Of a stretch of DNA of 28,700 nt, positions 1 through 10,171 are shown in pieces (positions within the stretch are counted from its first letter, which is position 1; each line of letters begins with the position of its first letter). Source of the stretch: DATGZX01 sp035296965 (GTDB lineage Bacteria > Planctomycetota > Planctomycetia > Gemmatales > Gemmataceae); contig DATGZX010000068.1 in NCBI GenBank assembly GCA_035296965.1, forward strand, positions 1 through 28,700. Reading direction: 5' to 3'. The position numbers and the translations under genes are program-made. The notes beneath the pieces are model-generated. The model ran no database searches, was not told where the DNA came from, and saw only the letters and a list, made by a program, of their open reading frames with translations.

Positions 1-32
1 TTAAACAACCCCACGTGAGTAGTAGCAACCAT
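1..32 (-). CDS. Transposase, N-terminal 10 codons only
   Basis: The minus strand reads ATG at 32 and then MVATTHVGLF before leaving the window. GGAGG lies five bases upstream of the ATG on that strand, well placed for initiation. Nothing in ten residues identifies the family. The call rests on the gene's position just inside a terminal repeat shared with the element at the other end of the window, which does show a transposase-like C-terminus. Confidence 0.5.
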   Translation of the reverse strand, partial: MVATTHVGLF

Positions 33-120
33 GCGTTCCTCCGGGAAATAGGTGAAAGTCCGGAAGAATCGTAGGCCTGTACACTTGTCCCAATCAAGGC
101 CCTCTCAATAATTGAGGTGG

Positions 121-140
121 AGTTTGATGCGTTCGCCCTG
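121..140. repeat. IS terminal inverted repeat (left copy)
   Basis: Twenty bases ending in CCCTG at 140 match, in reverse complement, the bases starting CAGGG at 28563. The match stops exactly at both outer edges (bases 141 and 28562 disagree), as expected for transposon termini rather than chance or coding similarity. Sequence flanking the two termini shows no shared target duplication, so these are ends of two separate insertions, not the two ends of one. Confidence 0.75.
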
Positions 141-141
141 A

Positions 142-3100
142 GTGCTGGACAAATACGCTGTATCGGCATCGGATCCCGAAAACGTGCTCATCGGCGGAAA
201 CAACACGCTGCTCGGGGCCGGCCCGTCCGACCAGAATTTCTTGGATGGCATACTGCCCGTGGGTACTGACGTCTTGTACGGCGGTCCAGGCCAGAATGTC
301 CTTGAAGGCCGGGCATTCACGAACCAATTGCACGGCGGCTATAACCAGAGCGGAAGCGCAACCGATTTATTCGAAGTTCCGAGCTTTGGCGTTTTCAACT
401 ACATCCACGGCGATGGAGCGGTCGCAACTGTTGAACTCGAGGCTCAGCTCGTCAACCCAACGTTTGGGGCCCCTACGCTTGTCCCGCGACACGTGGAGGT
501 GCTTGACGATACGCTTTACCCTGACGAACGCGCGCCGGGCAAAGATGCGGTCTTGGTCCTTAGCGATACGCAGGGGCTCCTTGTGCTGAACGACGTCAGT
601 TTCATCTCCTTCGGCCCTACTTCCGCGCAGGGACAGGGCGGCACGACGCTCACGGTCGATGATCTGAGCAATACCACCTTACGCGGTATCGCCGTCGACG
701 TAACGAGCATTCAAGCGAACGCGATCACGGTCAAGGGCTGGGCCAATTCCGGTCAATTCAACGTGACCTCCGCACCCGAGCCGGATGGCACATCAGCTGT
801 CACGGTAGCGGACGGCTACACCGGGTTTGGAACTCTATATCTGACGGTCCGGGGCCTGGTGAGCGGCGACAACCTGACCCTGATGGATGGCGGCGGGGGA
901 GCGAGCTACTATGTGCGTCTCGATCAGACCACGGCGTTCACGACCACGATCAAGGACTCGGGAAATCAAGTTAGCATAAACGGAGTGATGGGTGAGGATC
1001 AGCTTCAGGTCGACGGTACCGGATTCAACGCCGACACCGGCAATACCTACGTGGGAGTCACCGACACCTCGGTCGCCTTTTCCGGCGAGGTCGACGGCGA
1101 CACACGTTCCTTTGTCGTTGCCAAGGTTGTCTTCGACAGTAACATCAAAGGCCTTACTGTTTCCGCCTCTGACGAAGGCAATGTGATCACCGCGGACCAG
1201 CGTTTTGGGCTGATACCGACAGTGATCTACGGCGGAAATGGCGGCGACATTTTCTCGGTCATACACAGCGGCGGCCAACTCGATCTCGAAGGCGGCAGTG
1301 GCGACGATTCCCTGACGGTCCAGGCCGTTGCTGGTGGACTGCTCTTTGACGGCAATGGCGGGCGCGATGCCGTCAATATTGGCCAGGGTGACGCAAGCCA
1401 GATTACCGGGACAGTCACCTTGCGTAATGAGGACATTCACAAGAACCCCATCGGTGACTTCGACCTGACACTGGACGATTCGCAGAATCCCGATGTAACA
1501 CAACGGACCGTAACTGTTTCGGACAGCGCCGTGACGGGACTGGCGCCGGCACTGCTTACGTACATCGCTGCCGAGCTCCACTCCTTGACGATCGATGACA
1601 ACACCAACAGTTCGTTCGACGTGCTGAACACGCCCTACCGCCAATACATCGACGTCGTTAATTTCATTGAGTTTCCCGGCACACTCACGACGACGCTGAA
1701 TAGCAATGGCACAGGTGGGGTGCGCGTGGAAGGCACGTCGGGACCTCTGCAGATCAACGACTTCGCCACCTATGCCCCGATTACGGTGGGGCACGCCTAT
1801 TACCAGTACATTAACAACATACCCATTCCATTCGGCCCCGCCCTCCGCAGCATCAACGGCGACGTGTCCGTCGCCGGCCCTGCCGTTCTGACCGTGAACG
1901 ACAGCAACGACCCGGTTGCCCACGGCAACGTTGTCCTGGGTACTTACCCTACGCCTGGCGAGTTCGCAATTCAGGGACTGGCCCCTGCGACAATCTACTA
2001 CGGCAGCATGATTGCCAGCGTCGCAGTCAATGGGACTTACGCAGGTCAGAATGCCAATGTTTACATGATCAATGACACCCCCGTTGCGGGCACTGTTTTA
2101 ACCATCCCCGGAGCTTCGGCGACCGTTCTCGCCACGAGCGGCTATATGGATATCGAGGGCGCTTCAACGGTTCGTGCCGGTCAGGGAACGGTGCAGAACA
2201 TCAAGGCAGAGCTGGACGTTAACCAGCCGAACTTCCCCAATCTGAGCACAGCCCTGGAGTTGGATGATTCGGCCGATCCGAACACGGCCAACGTCACGAT
2301 GAAAGCCTTGTACGGGTCCGGTGCAATCGCTATTCGGGGCCTATCACCCCGCCTAATCGCCATCGATTCGACAGTGAGCACGACCATCGACGCCAGCACG
2401 CAGATTGCGCAAACGTTCACGATCAGCGACACGCCCTCCAGCGGAGTGACTCACCTCAACGCCGGCCCCGGCACCGTCAATGTTTACGGGATTGCGAACG
2501 ACATCTCGATCGCGGGAGGCAAGAACGTCCTGGTGGGCAATGGGTCCCTGGCAAACATATTGGGACGCGTGACGGTTGCATCGGATACCAGCATAGCCCG
2601 CACCACCGCGCTGGTGATCGATGCGTCTGGCAGCGAGGCCGGCAGTTCGGTGGACATGTTTCCGGCGAATGCCAGCGAAACATACCTCACCGGCCTTGGG
2701 CCTCGTGAGATACTGTTCCAGCCTTACAACCTCACATCCGTGCTGGTCAAGGCCGGATTTGGAAAGAATCAATGGAGCGTCGCGCCGAATTCGAGCGACC
2801 TCTATACCGAGCTTGTTGGCGGCGAAACCGACTCCCTTTTTGTCCACGGCATCTCGGGACAGCTAAAAGACGGAGCAGGAACCGTTGTCCTGGATGGCGT
2901 GCTGAATCTGAGCAGCGATGTCGTCAACTTGATCGTCAATACGACGCCCGCCGTAGGTGACACGTTTACTCTGATCGATAACAAGGGCGCAGCTTCAATG
3001 AGCGGGGTTTTCGACGGGCTTCCCGAGGGAACGACCTTCGGCTTGGAGGGCGAGAAGTATCAAATTTCCTATGTCGGCGGACCCCAAGGCAATGACGTGG

Positions 3101-6100
3101 TGCTCACGCACATCAACTCCCCTCCGGGCGTGATCGTTTACGGGGCCACGCCGGCAGTGGAAGGGAGTCCGGTCACGCTCACGGGTGTCGCCGTCGACCC
3201 CGATATCGCCGATACCTTGACCTTGACAGTGGCATGGGGCGATGGCCTCTCGAACAGCTACGATTATGCCTCCAATTCAGTGTCCTTTACCCTGACCCAT
3301 ACGTACGCTGAGGAAAGCACGACCCCTTATACGATCACGGTTGGAGTCACCGACCACCATGGTGCCCCGCTATTCGACTCGACAACTGTGCTGATCAGCG
3401 ATGCGCCCATTGTCGCTGTCGGCCTACACGTAACCGCCGTCGAGGGCAGCGTCTTCACCGGCGCGGTTGCATCCATGACGGACTCCGGGACGGATGGGAC
3501 CAGCGCGGATTACAGTGCCAGCATCGCCTGGGGGGATGGCCTTTCCTCCCCCGGCACGATTGTCTCGAATGGCCAGGGAGGGTTCTCCATTCTCGGCACG
3601 CACACGTACGCCGAGGAGGGGAACTACAGTGTCAGCGCCAATCTTGCGGATGTTGGCGGGAGCACGACCACGGCCACCGGAACAGCTCGGGTGACCGACG
3701 CCGCCCTGCACCTTTCGGTGCCGCCGTTTACCGTGACGCTCGGCCAACCGATAACTAATGCGCTGGTAGGGACATTTACCGACGATGATCCTGGTAGCAA
3801 CCCGGCAGATTACTCGGCCACAGTCACCTGGGGTGATGGCGAGGTTGACACGGGCGCCATCACCGCCAACGGCAATACGTTTAATGTCACCGCCAGCAAG
3901 GTGGATCCTTTCTCGAGCAGCGGGTCGTCGACGGTCAGCGTAACTGTCACCGACACGGACGGCGGTAATACCACCGCACCGACGTGGAACACAGCGAGCG
4001 CCGTGCCGACGGCTCGATTTTTCCTGGCAGCCGCGACCGGTCTCGATGGCCGGTTCTATGCTATTGGCGGCAGTTCGACGGGGACGGATTTCTTGACCAC
4101 CCTGGAAGCGCGCGATCCCGTGACGGGTACATGGGCCACGCTTGCTAGCATGCCGACGCCGCGCCTAGCGCTGGCGGCCGTCACCGGTCTCGATGGCCGT
4201 ATCTATGCCATCGGCGGCATAGACTTTACCGGCTCTTCTTCGGACGTCCTGGCAACTGTTGAGGCCTATGACCCGGCAAGCAACACCTGGGCCACTGTGG
4301 CGAGCATGCCCGCGCCGCGCGCCGAAATGGCAGCAGTGCTAGGCGCCGACGGACGCATCTACATCCTGGGTGGTGAAAATGGATTGCAGGGAGTTGATTC
4401 AACCGTGTTCGCCTACACGCCGTCAAGCAACACCTGGACCACCTTGTCCAGCATGCCGACCGCACGTTACGGCTTGGCCGCCGCTGTGGGGCCGGATGGC
4501 ACGATTTATGTCATCGGCGGCATTCAGAGTTTGGGCCCTGTGACGACGGTTGAGGCTTATCACCCGACCAGCGATAGCTGGACGACGGTCGCAGGTTTGC
4601 CCCAAGGCATCTCAGGTCTGGCGGCGGTGACCGGCCCCGATGGCCGGATCTATGCGATCGGCGGCTTCAGCAGCCCTGGTGTGGGCAGCTCTGCCGTCTA
4701 CGCCTTCAACCCCGGGACCAACAATTGGACGCAGGCAGCAAGTCTGAACGTCGGCCGATTCGAGCTGGCGGCCGCAGTGGCTCCGGATGGAAGCATCTAC
4801 GCCGTGGGCGGCGAGGAAACCATTTTCGCTCCCCTGTCGACTACCGAAATCCTGTCGATCATCGCCCGGAGCATGGCCAGCAGCACTCAGGTTGTAACGA
4901 TCATCGACCCCGTTCCAGCCGCGACCCTGGATATAAACAGCGCTGGGCTCGTTCGTTACACGGCGAGCACTGGCGTGGCGAATGATCTGACAGTTTCGCT
5001 CGTAGACGGATCCTACCAGTTCAACGACACGGGTGAAGCTATCGTGGTTACAGGATTCCGCGCTGGTTTGAGTATGGGCAGCGGCACCAACACGGTGACC
5101 ATCCCGAGCGGCCAGGTAACGGCGATCACAGTCGATGTCGTAGATGGCAACGATACAGTTAATCTCCAGTCGCTCGCCGTTCCTGTCAGCGTTACTGCCA
5201 GTCTCGGCGGCAATGACACGTTTAACTTCGGTAGCGTCGGAAGCTCCCTGGCCGGCATTCAGGGCCTGGTCAGCATCAACGCGCCCTACGGCCACAACAC
5301 CCTGAACATCTTCGATCAAAACACGTCCGGGTCGCAACAATACTCAGTCACCGGGAGCACTGTCTCCCGATCGAGTGGCCCGACGATCGATTACTACTTC
5401 GCTTCGGGGCAGGTCAACCTCTTTGCGGGCAGCGGAGCCAATGTCTTCAACGTCGAAGGCCTCAGCGCCGGCACCCCCGTGACCATCGCGACCGGCAGCC
5501 GCGCCAGCACCGTCAACGTCAGCCCCGTGGCACAGAACCTAGACAACATCGCGAGCGCCCTGACCATCAACGGCAATGGCGCTGACGCGCTCATCGTCAA
5601 CGATCAGGCAACGTCGACCAACCAGGCCTACACAGTGACCTCCAGCACGTTGACCCGCGCCCCGGTCGCTTTTCCTGAATCGGTCAGCACAACGATCACG
5701 TATACCGGCCTGGGCAGCCTGGCGCTCTATGCCGGCAGCGGCAGCACGAACCAAAGTAATGTCATGACGGTCCAGGGCACTTCGGCCGGCACGCCCGTGA
5801 ACCTCCACGCGGGCACTGGCTACTACAGCAATGTTTACGTGCAGGCCAACGCTAGCCCCGTGGACGTCGATATGAACGGCGGCCACGGCAACGTCACGCT
5901 GGGGCGCAACGGCATCATGGCAGGCATCCAGGCCTTGGTGAACGTCCACGACTCGAAGGGAACCGGCGACAGCATCACGATATTCGCGGAGGACGGCAGC
6001 GATCCAACCCCACGGGTCGTGACTGTGGACGACGGCACGCTGACGGGGCTCTCCGCAGGCCCGATTCAGTGGACCCCCGCACCCAACGCCCCATACGAGG

Positions 6101-8982
6101 AGGGCGGCGTCCAGGAACTGAATATCACCGGCGGCAGCGGCGGCAACACCTTCAACGTGAACAACACGAGCCTCTTCTATGATTATACGTGGATCGTTCC
6201 CGGCACCGGCCTAAATAAGGTAAATATCCGCGCCACGACAGGCACCCTCTACGTTCAGAGCGAGTATGGCGGACAGAATGTCGTGACGGCCGGCAGCCTG
6301 TCGCCGTCTCTCGGCGGCACGTTGGCAAACATCCTCGGGCCAGTTTATATCATTGACCAGACGCAGACCGCCTTGACCCTGGATGATAGCGGCGACGTGA
6401 GCACGGCCGCCAAAACCGTGACCTTCGGCTTCGATGGGACGACATACCACACGGTCTCGGGCCTGGCCCCAGCGACATTTCACTACGTGCCTTCTCCTTC
6501 GCCCGGTGCTAACGGCGGCGTCAGTCAGCTCAGTATTTACGGCGGCCAGGCCAACGACTCATTCAATTGGTCCAGCTCACAGCCTACCATGCCAGTTACC
6601 ATCGATGGCGGGGGCGGCACCAACACGCTGACCTTTAATGATCAGGCGACTACGGCTGCCGAAATCTACACTGTTACGGCCACTACAGTCGGCCGAACGG
6701 GATCAGGTCCGATCACCTATGCAAAGATGGCGAATCTGGCACTCTACGGCGGCACTGGCGGCAATGTCCTTTACGTTAATAGCACCGCAGCCGGCACGAC
6801 GACCGACGTCTACAGCGGGACTGGTCCTGGGAACGTCAACGAATTCTGGCCTTCCCTCACTTCCATCTTGGGGCCGTTGAACCTCCACGGTCAGAGTGGA
6901 TCCGGAGGCGAAAGCGTTGCGCTCCTCTACGATGCCGGCAACTCCGCCAGCCAAACTTACACCCTCACCACAGGCACGCTGAACCGCACCGGCATGGCGA
7001 CGATCACCTACGACGGCCTTGTCGAAGACGTGCTCTACACCAGCGAGACGGCCCCCGCGGTAGTCAATGTCCAGAGCAACGGCCAACTGGTTACCTACGT
7101 CGTGGCTGGAGCGGGCGATCCGGTAACCGTAGGCAGCCTCGCTCCCGCACTGGGCGGCACTCTCGCCAACATTCAAGGAGCGCTCATTATCGAATCCGGC
7201 TACACGGGCCAGATACCCTCGGTAGTGATCGACGATTCCGGCGACAAGTCAGCCCAGCCACAGGCGGCTTTCAAGACCGACTCCTACGGCTACGACCTCA
7301 GCGGTCTGGCGCCTGGAATCATCTACTTCAGTCTCGATCCGGCAACTCCCGTGAAGATCAAGGGCGGCGCTGGTAACGACACCTTCACGTTGGCCAATCC
7401 GCTCCCTGGTACGGAAATCCAGATCGACGGCGGCGGCGGCACCAACACGCTCGCCGGCCCGAGCACGGCCAACACCTGGGCTATCACAGGTCAAAACAGC
7501 GGCACGCTGGACACGGTTGCTTTCGCTAACTTCCAGAACCTGGTTGGCGGTGCCACCAGCGACGCCTTCCAGTTCAGCGCCGGCAAGGGCGTCATTGGCA
7601 CGATAAACGGCGGCACAGGCACCGCCACGCTCGACTATTCCCTTTACACGACCGGCGTAAACGTCAACCTCATGACCGGCTCGGCCACCGGCACCGGCGG
7701 CGTCAGCAACATTCTCGACGTTACCGGTAGCCCGCTGAAGGATGTCATCACGGGCAACAACGCCAACAATGTCATCCGCGGCAATGGCGGAAAAGACATC
7801 CTCCTAGGCGGTGGCAGCGGCAACCACACCTTCATCCTGTCCGCCACGCAGACCAGCGGAGCGACGGTGATCGGCGGCACCGGTAGCGACACCCTGGTAG
7901 GGGCCAACGTTAGCAACACCTGGACCCTGACCGGGCCCAATACCGGCACTGTCCATGGCACGCAATTCACGGCGATCGCCAATCTCCAGGGCGGCACGGC
8001 CCTGGACACTTTCCGGTTCCTGGCGGGAGGAAGTGTTACGGGCATCGTGGACGGCGGCGGCGGTAGTGCTGACACGTTGGACTACTCTGGCAACGGCGGC
8101 GGAGAGATCGCGGTCAACCTTCAGACCCAGTCGGCTACCTCGACAGGCGGCTTCAGAAACATTCAGAAACTGGTCGGTAGTACGGCCGCGAGTAACAGCC
8201 TGACCGGCGCCGACGTGAGCAATGCCTGGACAATCACGGCGGCCAATGCCGGCACGGTCAATGCCTTCGGCTATAAGGGCATCGAGTACCTGGTGGGCGG
8301 CAAAGGCGTGGATGTCTTCAAATTCTCCATGGCCGGCACCGAGGCCGGCATCAACGGCGGCGGCGCTCCTTTAAATCAAGGCGACTGGCTGGATTATTCC
8401 TCGTTTACCATGGCCGTCACCGTCAACCTGGCGACGGGTGCCGCCAGCAATGTCAACGGCGGCGCGGCCGGGTCAGTCAGCAACATCCAGAACCTCCATG
8501 GCGGCAACGCCGGCAGCACGCTTACCGGCAACGCCCAGGGCAATATCCTGGTCGCCGGTAGCGGCGTCAACACGATAACGGGAGGCAGCGGCCGCAGTTT
8601 GCTAATCGGCGGCAAGGGGGCCAGCGCCATCACCGGCGGCTCGGGTGGCTCGGCCGGCGGCGGCGACATCCTGATCGCCGGCAGTACTTCCTACGACACT
8701 ATGACCACGGCCAACGAGTCCGCCCTAATGGCAATCCTGGCGGAGTGGCAGTCCGCTGATTCACTGGCCACCCGATTTACTGACATTGACACCGGCAGCG
8801 GCGGTGGGCTCAATGGCAGCAACAAGCTGAACTACGGGACGACCGTGGTTGACAACGGCAAGTCCAACCGTTTGACAGCCCAGGCGGGGGCTGCCGCAGT
8901 CGATTGGTTCTTTGCCAACACTGCCGCCGGGCATACCACGATCGCCAATTTTGAAGGTGGGGAGCACAAAAACAACACCTGA
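142..8982 (+). CDS. Giant repeat protein with PKD-like and Kelch domains, 5' truncated by IS
   Basis: This 2,946-aa reading frame is probably a secreted or surface-attached adhesin or matrix protein. It opens with a GTG two bases beyond the IS end; the codon before it is TGA, partly formed by the IS terminus. There is no signal peptide or planctomycete N-terminal motif, so the true N-terminus is probably lost. Residues 1-990 are Gly/Asn/Asp-rich beta repeats. About 993-1277 are PKD/cadherin-like repeats (VAWGDG, IAWGDG, VTWGDG). About 1281-1574 are six Kelch repeats (DGRIYAIGG type), a complete propeller. About 1600-2430 are repeats with GGxGGN and LGGTLANI blocks. About 2434-2800 hold three copies of a W-x-ITG-x-N-x-G module. 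The C-terminus has the GGSGRSLLIGG and GLNGSNKL motifs common in planctomycete giant proteins, and no membrane anchor is visible. It may now be unexported or silent. Confidence 0.85.
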   Translation: MLDKYAVSASDPENVLIGGNNTLLGAGPSDQNFLDGILPVGTDVLYGGPGQNVLEGRAFTNQLHGGYNQSGSATDLFEVPSFGVFNYIHGDGAVATVELEAQLVNPTFGAPTLVPRHVEVLDDTLYPDERAPGKDAVLVLSDTQGLLVLNDVSFISFGPTSAQGQGGTTLTVDDLSNTTLRGIAVDVTSIQANAITVKGWANSGQFNVTSAPEPDGTSAVTVADGYTGFGTLYLTVRGLVSGDNLTLMDGGGGASYYVRLDQTTAFTTTIKDSGNQVSINGVMGEDQLQVDGTGFNADTGNTYVGVTDTSVAFSGEVDGDTRSFVVAKVVFDSNIKGLTVSASDEGNVITADQRFGLIPTVIYGGNGGDIFSVIHSGGQLDLEGGSGDDSLTVQAVAGGLLFDGNGGRDAVNIGQGDASQITGTVTLRNEDIHKNPIGDFDLTLDDSQNPDVTQRTVTVSDSAVTGLAPALLTYIAAELHSLTIDDNTNSSFDVLNTPYRQYIDVVNFIEFPGTLTTTLNSNGTGGVRVEGTSGPLQINDFATYAPITVGHAYYQYINNIPIPFGPALRSINGDVSVAGPAVLTVNDSNDPVAHGNVVLGTYPTPGEFAIQGLAPATIYYGSMIASVAVNGTYAGQNANVYMINDTPVAGTVLTIPGASATVLATSGYMDIEGASTVRAGQGTVQNIKAELDVNQPNFPNLSTALELDDSADPNTANVTMKALYGSGAIAIRGLSPRLIAIDSTVSTTIDASTQIAQTFTISDTPSSGVTHLNAGPGTVNVYGIANDISIAGGKNVLVGNGSLANILGRVTVASDTSIARTTALVIDASGSEAGSSVDMFPANASETYLTGLGPREILFQPYNLTSVLVKAGFGKNQWSVAPNSSDLYTELVGGETDSLFVHGISGQLKDGAGTVVLDGVLNLSSDVVNLIVNTTPAVGDTFTLIDNKGAASMSGVFDGLPEGTTFGLEGEKYQISYVGGPQGNDVVLTHINSPPGVIVYGATPAVEGSPVTLTGVAVDPDIADTLTLTVAWGDGLSNSYDYASNSVSFTLTHTYAEESTTPYTITVGVTDHHGAPLFDSTTVLISDAPIVAVGLHVTAVEGSVFTGAVASMTDSGTDGTSADYSASIAWGDGLSSPGTIVSNGQGGFSILGTHTYAEEGNYSVSANLADVGGSTTTATGTARVTDAALHLSVPPFTVTLGQPITNALVGTFTDDDPGSNPADYSATVTWGDGEVDTGAITANGNTFNVTASKVDPFSSSGSSTVSVTVTDTDGGNTTAPTWNTASAVPTARFFLAAATGLDGRFYAIGGSSTGTDFLTTLEARDPVTGTWATLASMPTPRLALAAVTGLDGRIYAIGGIDFTGSSSDVLATVEAYDPASNTWATVASMPAPRAEMAAVLGADGRIYILGGENGLQGVDSTVFAYTPSSNTWTTLSSMPTARYGLAAAVGPDGTIYVIGGIQSLGPVTTVEAYHPTSDSWTTVAGLPQGISGLAAVTGPDGRIYAIGGFSSPGVGSSAVYAFNPGTNNWTQAASLNVGRFELAAAVAPDGSIYAVGGEETIFAPLSTTEILSIIARSMASSTQVVTIIDPVPAATLDINSAGLVRYTASTGVANDLTVSLVDGSYQFNDTGEAIVVTGFRAGLSMGSGTNTVTIPSGQVTAITVDVVDGNDTVNLQSLAVPVSVTASLGGNDTFNFGSVGSSLAGIQGLVSINAPYGHNTLNIFDQNTSGSQQYSVTGSTVSRSSGPTIDYYFASGQVNLFAGSGANVFNVEGLSAGTPVTIATGSRASTVNVSPVAQNLDNIASALTINGNGADALIVNDQATSTNQAYTVTSSTLTRAPVAFPESVSTTITYTGLGSLALYAGSGSTNQSNVMTVQGTSAGTPVNLHAGTGYYSNVYVQANASPVDVDMNGGHGNVTLGRNGIMAGIQALVNVHDSKGTGDSITIFAEDGSDPTPRVVTVDDGTLTGLSAGPIQWTPAPNAPYEEGGVQELNITGGSGGNTFNVNNTSLFYDYTWIVPGTGLNKVNIRATTGTLYVQSEYGGQNVVTAGSLSPSLGGTLANILGPVYIIDQTQTALTLDDSGDVSTAAKTVTFGFDGTTYHTVSGLAPATFHYVPSPSPGANGGVSQLSIYGGQANDSFNWSSSQPTMPVTIDGGGGTNTLTFNDQATTAAEIYTVTATTVGRTGSGPITYAKMANLALYGGTGGNVLYVNSTAAGTTTDVYSGTGPGNVNEFWPSLTSILGPLNLHGQSGSGGESVALLYDAGNSASQTYTLTTGTLNRTGMATITYDGLVEDVLYTSETAPAVVNVQSNGQLVTYVVAGAGDPVTVGSLAPALGGTLANIQGALIIESGYTGQIPSVVIDDSGDKSAQPQAAFKTDSYGYDLSGLAPGIIYFSLDPATPVKIKGGAGNDTFTLANPLPGTEIQIDGGGGTNTLAGPSTANTWAITGQNSGTLDTVAFANFQNLVGGATSDAFQFSAGKGVIGTINGGTGTATLDYSLYTTGVNVNLMTGSATGTGGVSNILDVTGSPLKDVITGNNANNVIRGNGGKDILLGGGSGNHTFILSATQTSGATVIGGTGSDTLVGANVSNTWTLTGPNTGTVHGTQFTAIANLQGGTALDTFRFLAGGSVTGIVDGGGGSADTLDYSGNGGGEIAVNLQTQSATSTGGFRNIQKLVGSTAASNSLTGADVSNAWTITAANAGTVNAFGYKGIEYLVGGKGVDVFKFSMAGTEAGINGGGAPLNQGDWLDYSSFTMAVTVNLATGAASNVNGGAAGSVSNIQNLHGGNAGSTLTGNAQGNILVAGSGVNTITGGSGRSLLIGGKGASAITGGSGGSAGGGDILIAGSTSYDTMTTANESALMAILAEWQSADSLATRFTDIDTGSGGGLNGSNKLNYGTTVVDNGKSNRLTAQAGAAAVDWFFANTAAGHTTIANFEGGEHKNNT

Positions 8983-9183
8983 TAGTTCGGGAGCGCGACT
9001 ACCTAGCCGCTTGCTGCGACCCCGCCGAAGAGCGCCAGAACACTTTCCTGTGGGGCCGCTCCGAACGAGTCCGCTTCCCAGGGCGACCTGAGTTGGGATC
9101 GCGCAAGATTCGCTTCGTCTTTGGTCGTCGGATTCGGTTACGATGCAAGCCGTATCCAGGGAAGCCGGCACAAGAGACGATTG
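8983..9183. other. Short intergenic region after the giant gene
   Basis: No convincing gene, hairpin terminator or promoter was seen between the TGA of the giant gene and the ATG at 9184. The open frames crossing it are compositionally poor. Confidence 0.4.
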
Positions 9184-9648
9184 ATGAAACACGACGGACC
9201 ACTGACTTTCCGCATTCCGTTCCTGCGTCCCTGGCTATTCGCAGTAGCTTTGCTGTCGGTGCCCGCCCTGGCGATCACGATTTTGGCTGCGCTGGCCGGC
9301 GACCTCGCCGCTCTAAGGAGCGTCTTGCTGGGGTGGGTGGGGGTCATCCTGCTTCTGGCCGCGCCCATCGGGCTAGCAGTCAGCATCGGTCGCTGGCAAG
9401 TTGACGAGCATGGCATTCAAGGCCCGAACAACTGGTTCATCCCTTGCAGCGTGGCCTGGGATGAAATGCGCTCCGTATCCGAGTGGCCCATTCCCGGCTA
9501 TCGCTATCTTTGGATCAACACGACGCGCATCTGGGTGGTCTGGGTGCCCCTCTTCCTCACCGACATGGCCGGGTTTCGTCAGGCCGTGAAAACCTTCGCG
9601 GCCGCGGACAATCCCTTGCGGCGCTATTTTAGACAGAATCGGAACTGA
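9184..9648 (+). CDS. Small membrane protein with PH-like C-terminal domain
   Basis: I chose the ATG at 9184 (154 aa) over an in-frame GTG at 9121, because the 21 extra codons are arginine-rich and precede a natural MKHDG start. Two hydrophobic helices (about residues 15-36 and 43-64) are followed by a soluble part of about 85 residues. That part has aromatic beta strands (WQVDEHGI, then WDEMRSV, then a strand ending WVVWVPLF) and a final helix. The layout resembles bacterial PH/YcxB-type membrane proteins, but that is a weak fold-level guess. No strong ribosome binding site is visible. The gene stands alone, 200 nt after the giant protein. Confidence 0.65.
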   Translation: MKHDGPLTFRIPFLRPWLFAVALLSVPALAITILAALAGDLAALRSVLLGWVGVILLLAAPIGLAVSIGRWQVDEHGIQGPNNWFIPCSVAWDEMRSVSEWPIPGYRYLWINTTRIWVVWVPLFLTDMAGFRQAVKTFAAADNPLRRYFRQNRN

Positions 9649-9782
9649 TCGCGGCGACCTCTTCAGGGCGGCGTCCTTTGTGCGATCTGCGTCCGACATC
9701 TGCTTGCTTTCCGGTGCACATGAGGTACTCACGGTCACCGCGCGGCCACTCTCGACAGCCGTGGCCCCAGCGGCCGTCCAAC

Positions 9783-10171
9783 GTATCCAGAAAAATTGAA
9801 TTCTCTCGACCAATTTCGTCCGGCCTCGGCGGCCCGGGCTGCGTCCTTCAGGCCCTGGTACGTGCGGATCTCATGGGTCACGTGTGTCGCCAGGAGCTTG
9901 CGCTAACGCGGGTTGGTCGGGTAAGCAGTCACAGCGCTCTTCTGACAGGTGGCCGCCTGCTGGAGCCGGTCGCGGGCCGCGTCGAAGCGCTGCCGTTGAT
10001 GTGCGAGTCCGCGATCATCTTCTCGATTCTCGCGGAACCCCTAAACTTCTCGTTGATGAACTTCACGACGCCGAAGATGGCACTGACGACCGTGGTCCCT
10101 GCAGTGGCCGCCGCGTTGAAGAGGACGACCAACTGTAAATTACCGCCCGTCGGCGACGTCGGGTCAGGCAT
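9783..10171 (-). pseudogene. Decayed unknown gene with frameshift and stop
   Basis: An 80-codon frame from ATG 10171 reads protein-like (FNAAATAGTTVVSAIFG, then KFINEKFRG) up to about 10000, then degenerates into Pro/Arg/Ser-rich text. Just there a second frame becomes protein-like (HQRQRFDAARDRLQQAA), meets a TAG near 9904, and goes on in the same frame with HVTHEIRTYQGLKDAARAAEA. The simplest reading is one gene with a frameshift at about 10000 and a nonsense codon. The hydrophobic alanine-rich N-terminal stretch could be a membrane helix, with a charged helical region after it. I do not recognise the family. Confidence 0.4.

Larger units (their letters stand above)
1..140 (-). mobile_element. 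Insertion sequence, partial (transposase start side)
   Basis: This is the terminal part of an insertion sequence that extends left of the window. Its outer end is a 20-bp terminal repeat at 121-140, identical in reverse complement to 28563-28582. On the minus strand the terminal repeat is followed by 88 nt of leader, a GGAGG ribosome binding site and an ATG at 32 reading out of the window. The leader holds a small perfect palindrome at 104-116 (six-base arms around one A). The right-hand copy carries a transposase C-terminus at its own end, so the two window ends represent opposite ends of the same or closely related elements. An IS4-like DDE element is my best guess, from the C-terminus of the other copy. 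Confidence 0.7.

Noticed and set aside
835..1923. 362-codon open frame on the minus strand inside the giant gene
   Set aside because: It is the complement of the repeat-rich plus frame, which has coherent repeat structure; the minus frame has no recognisable motif.
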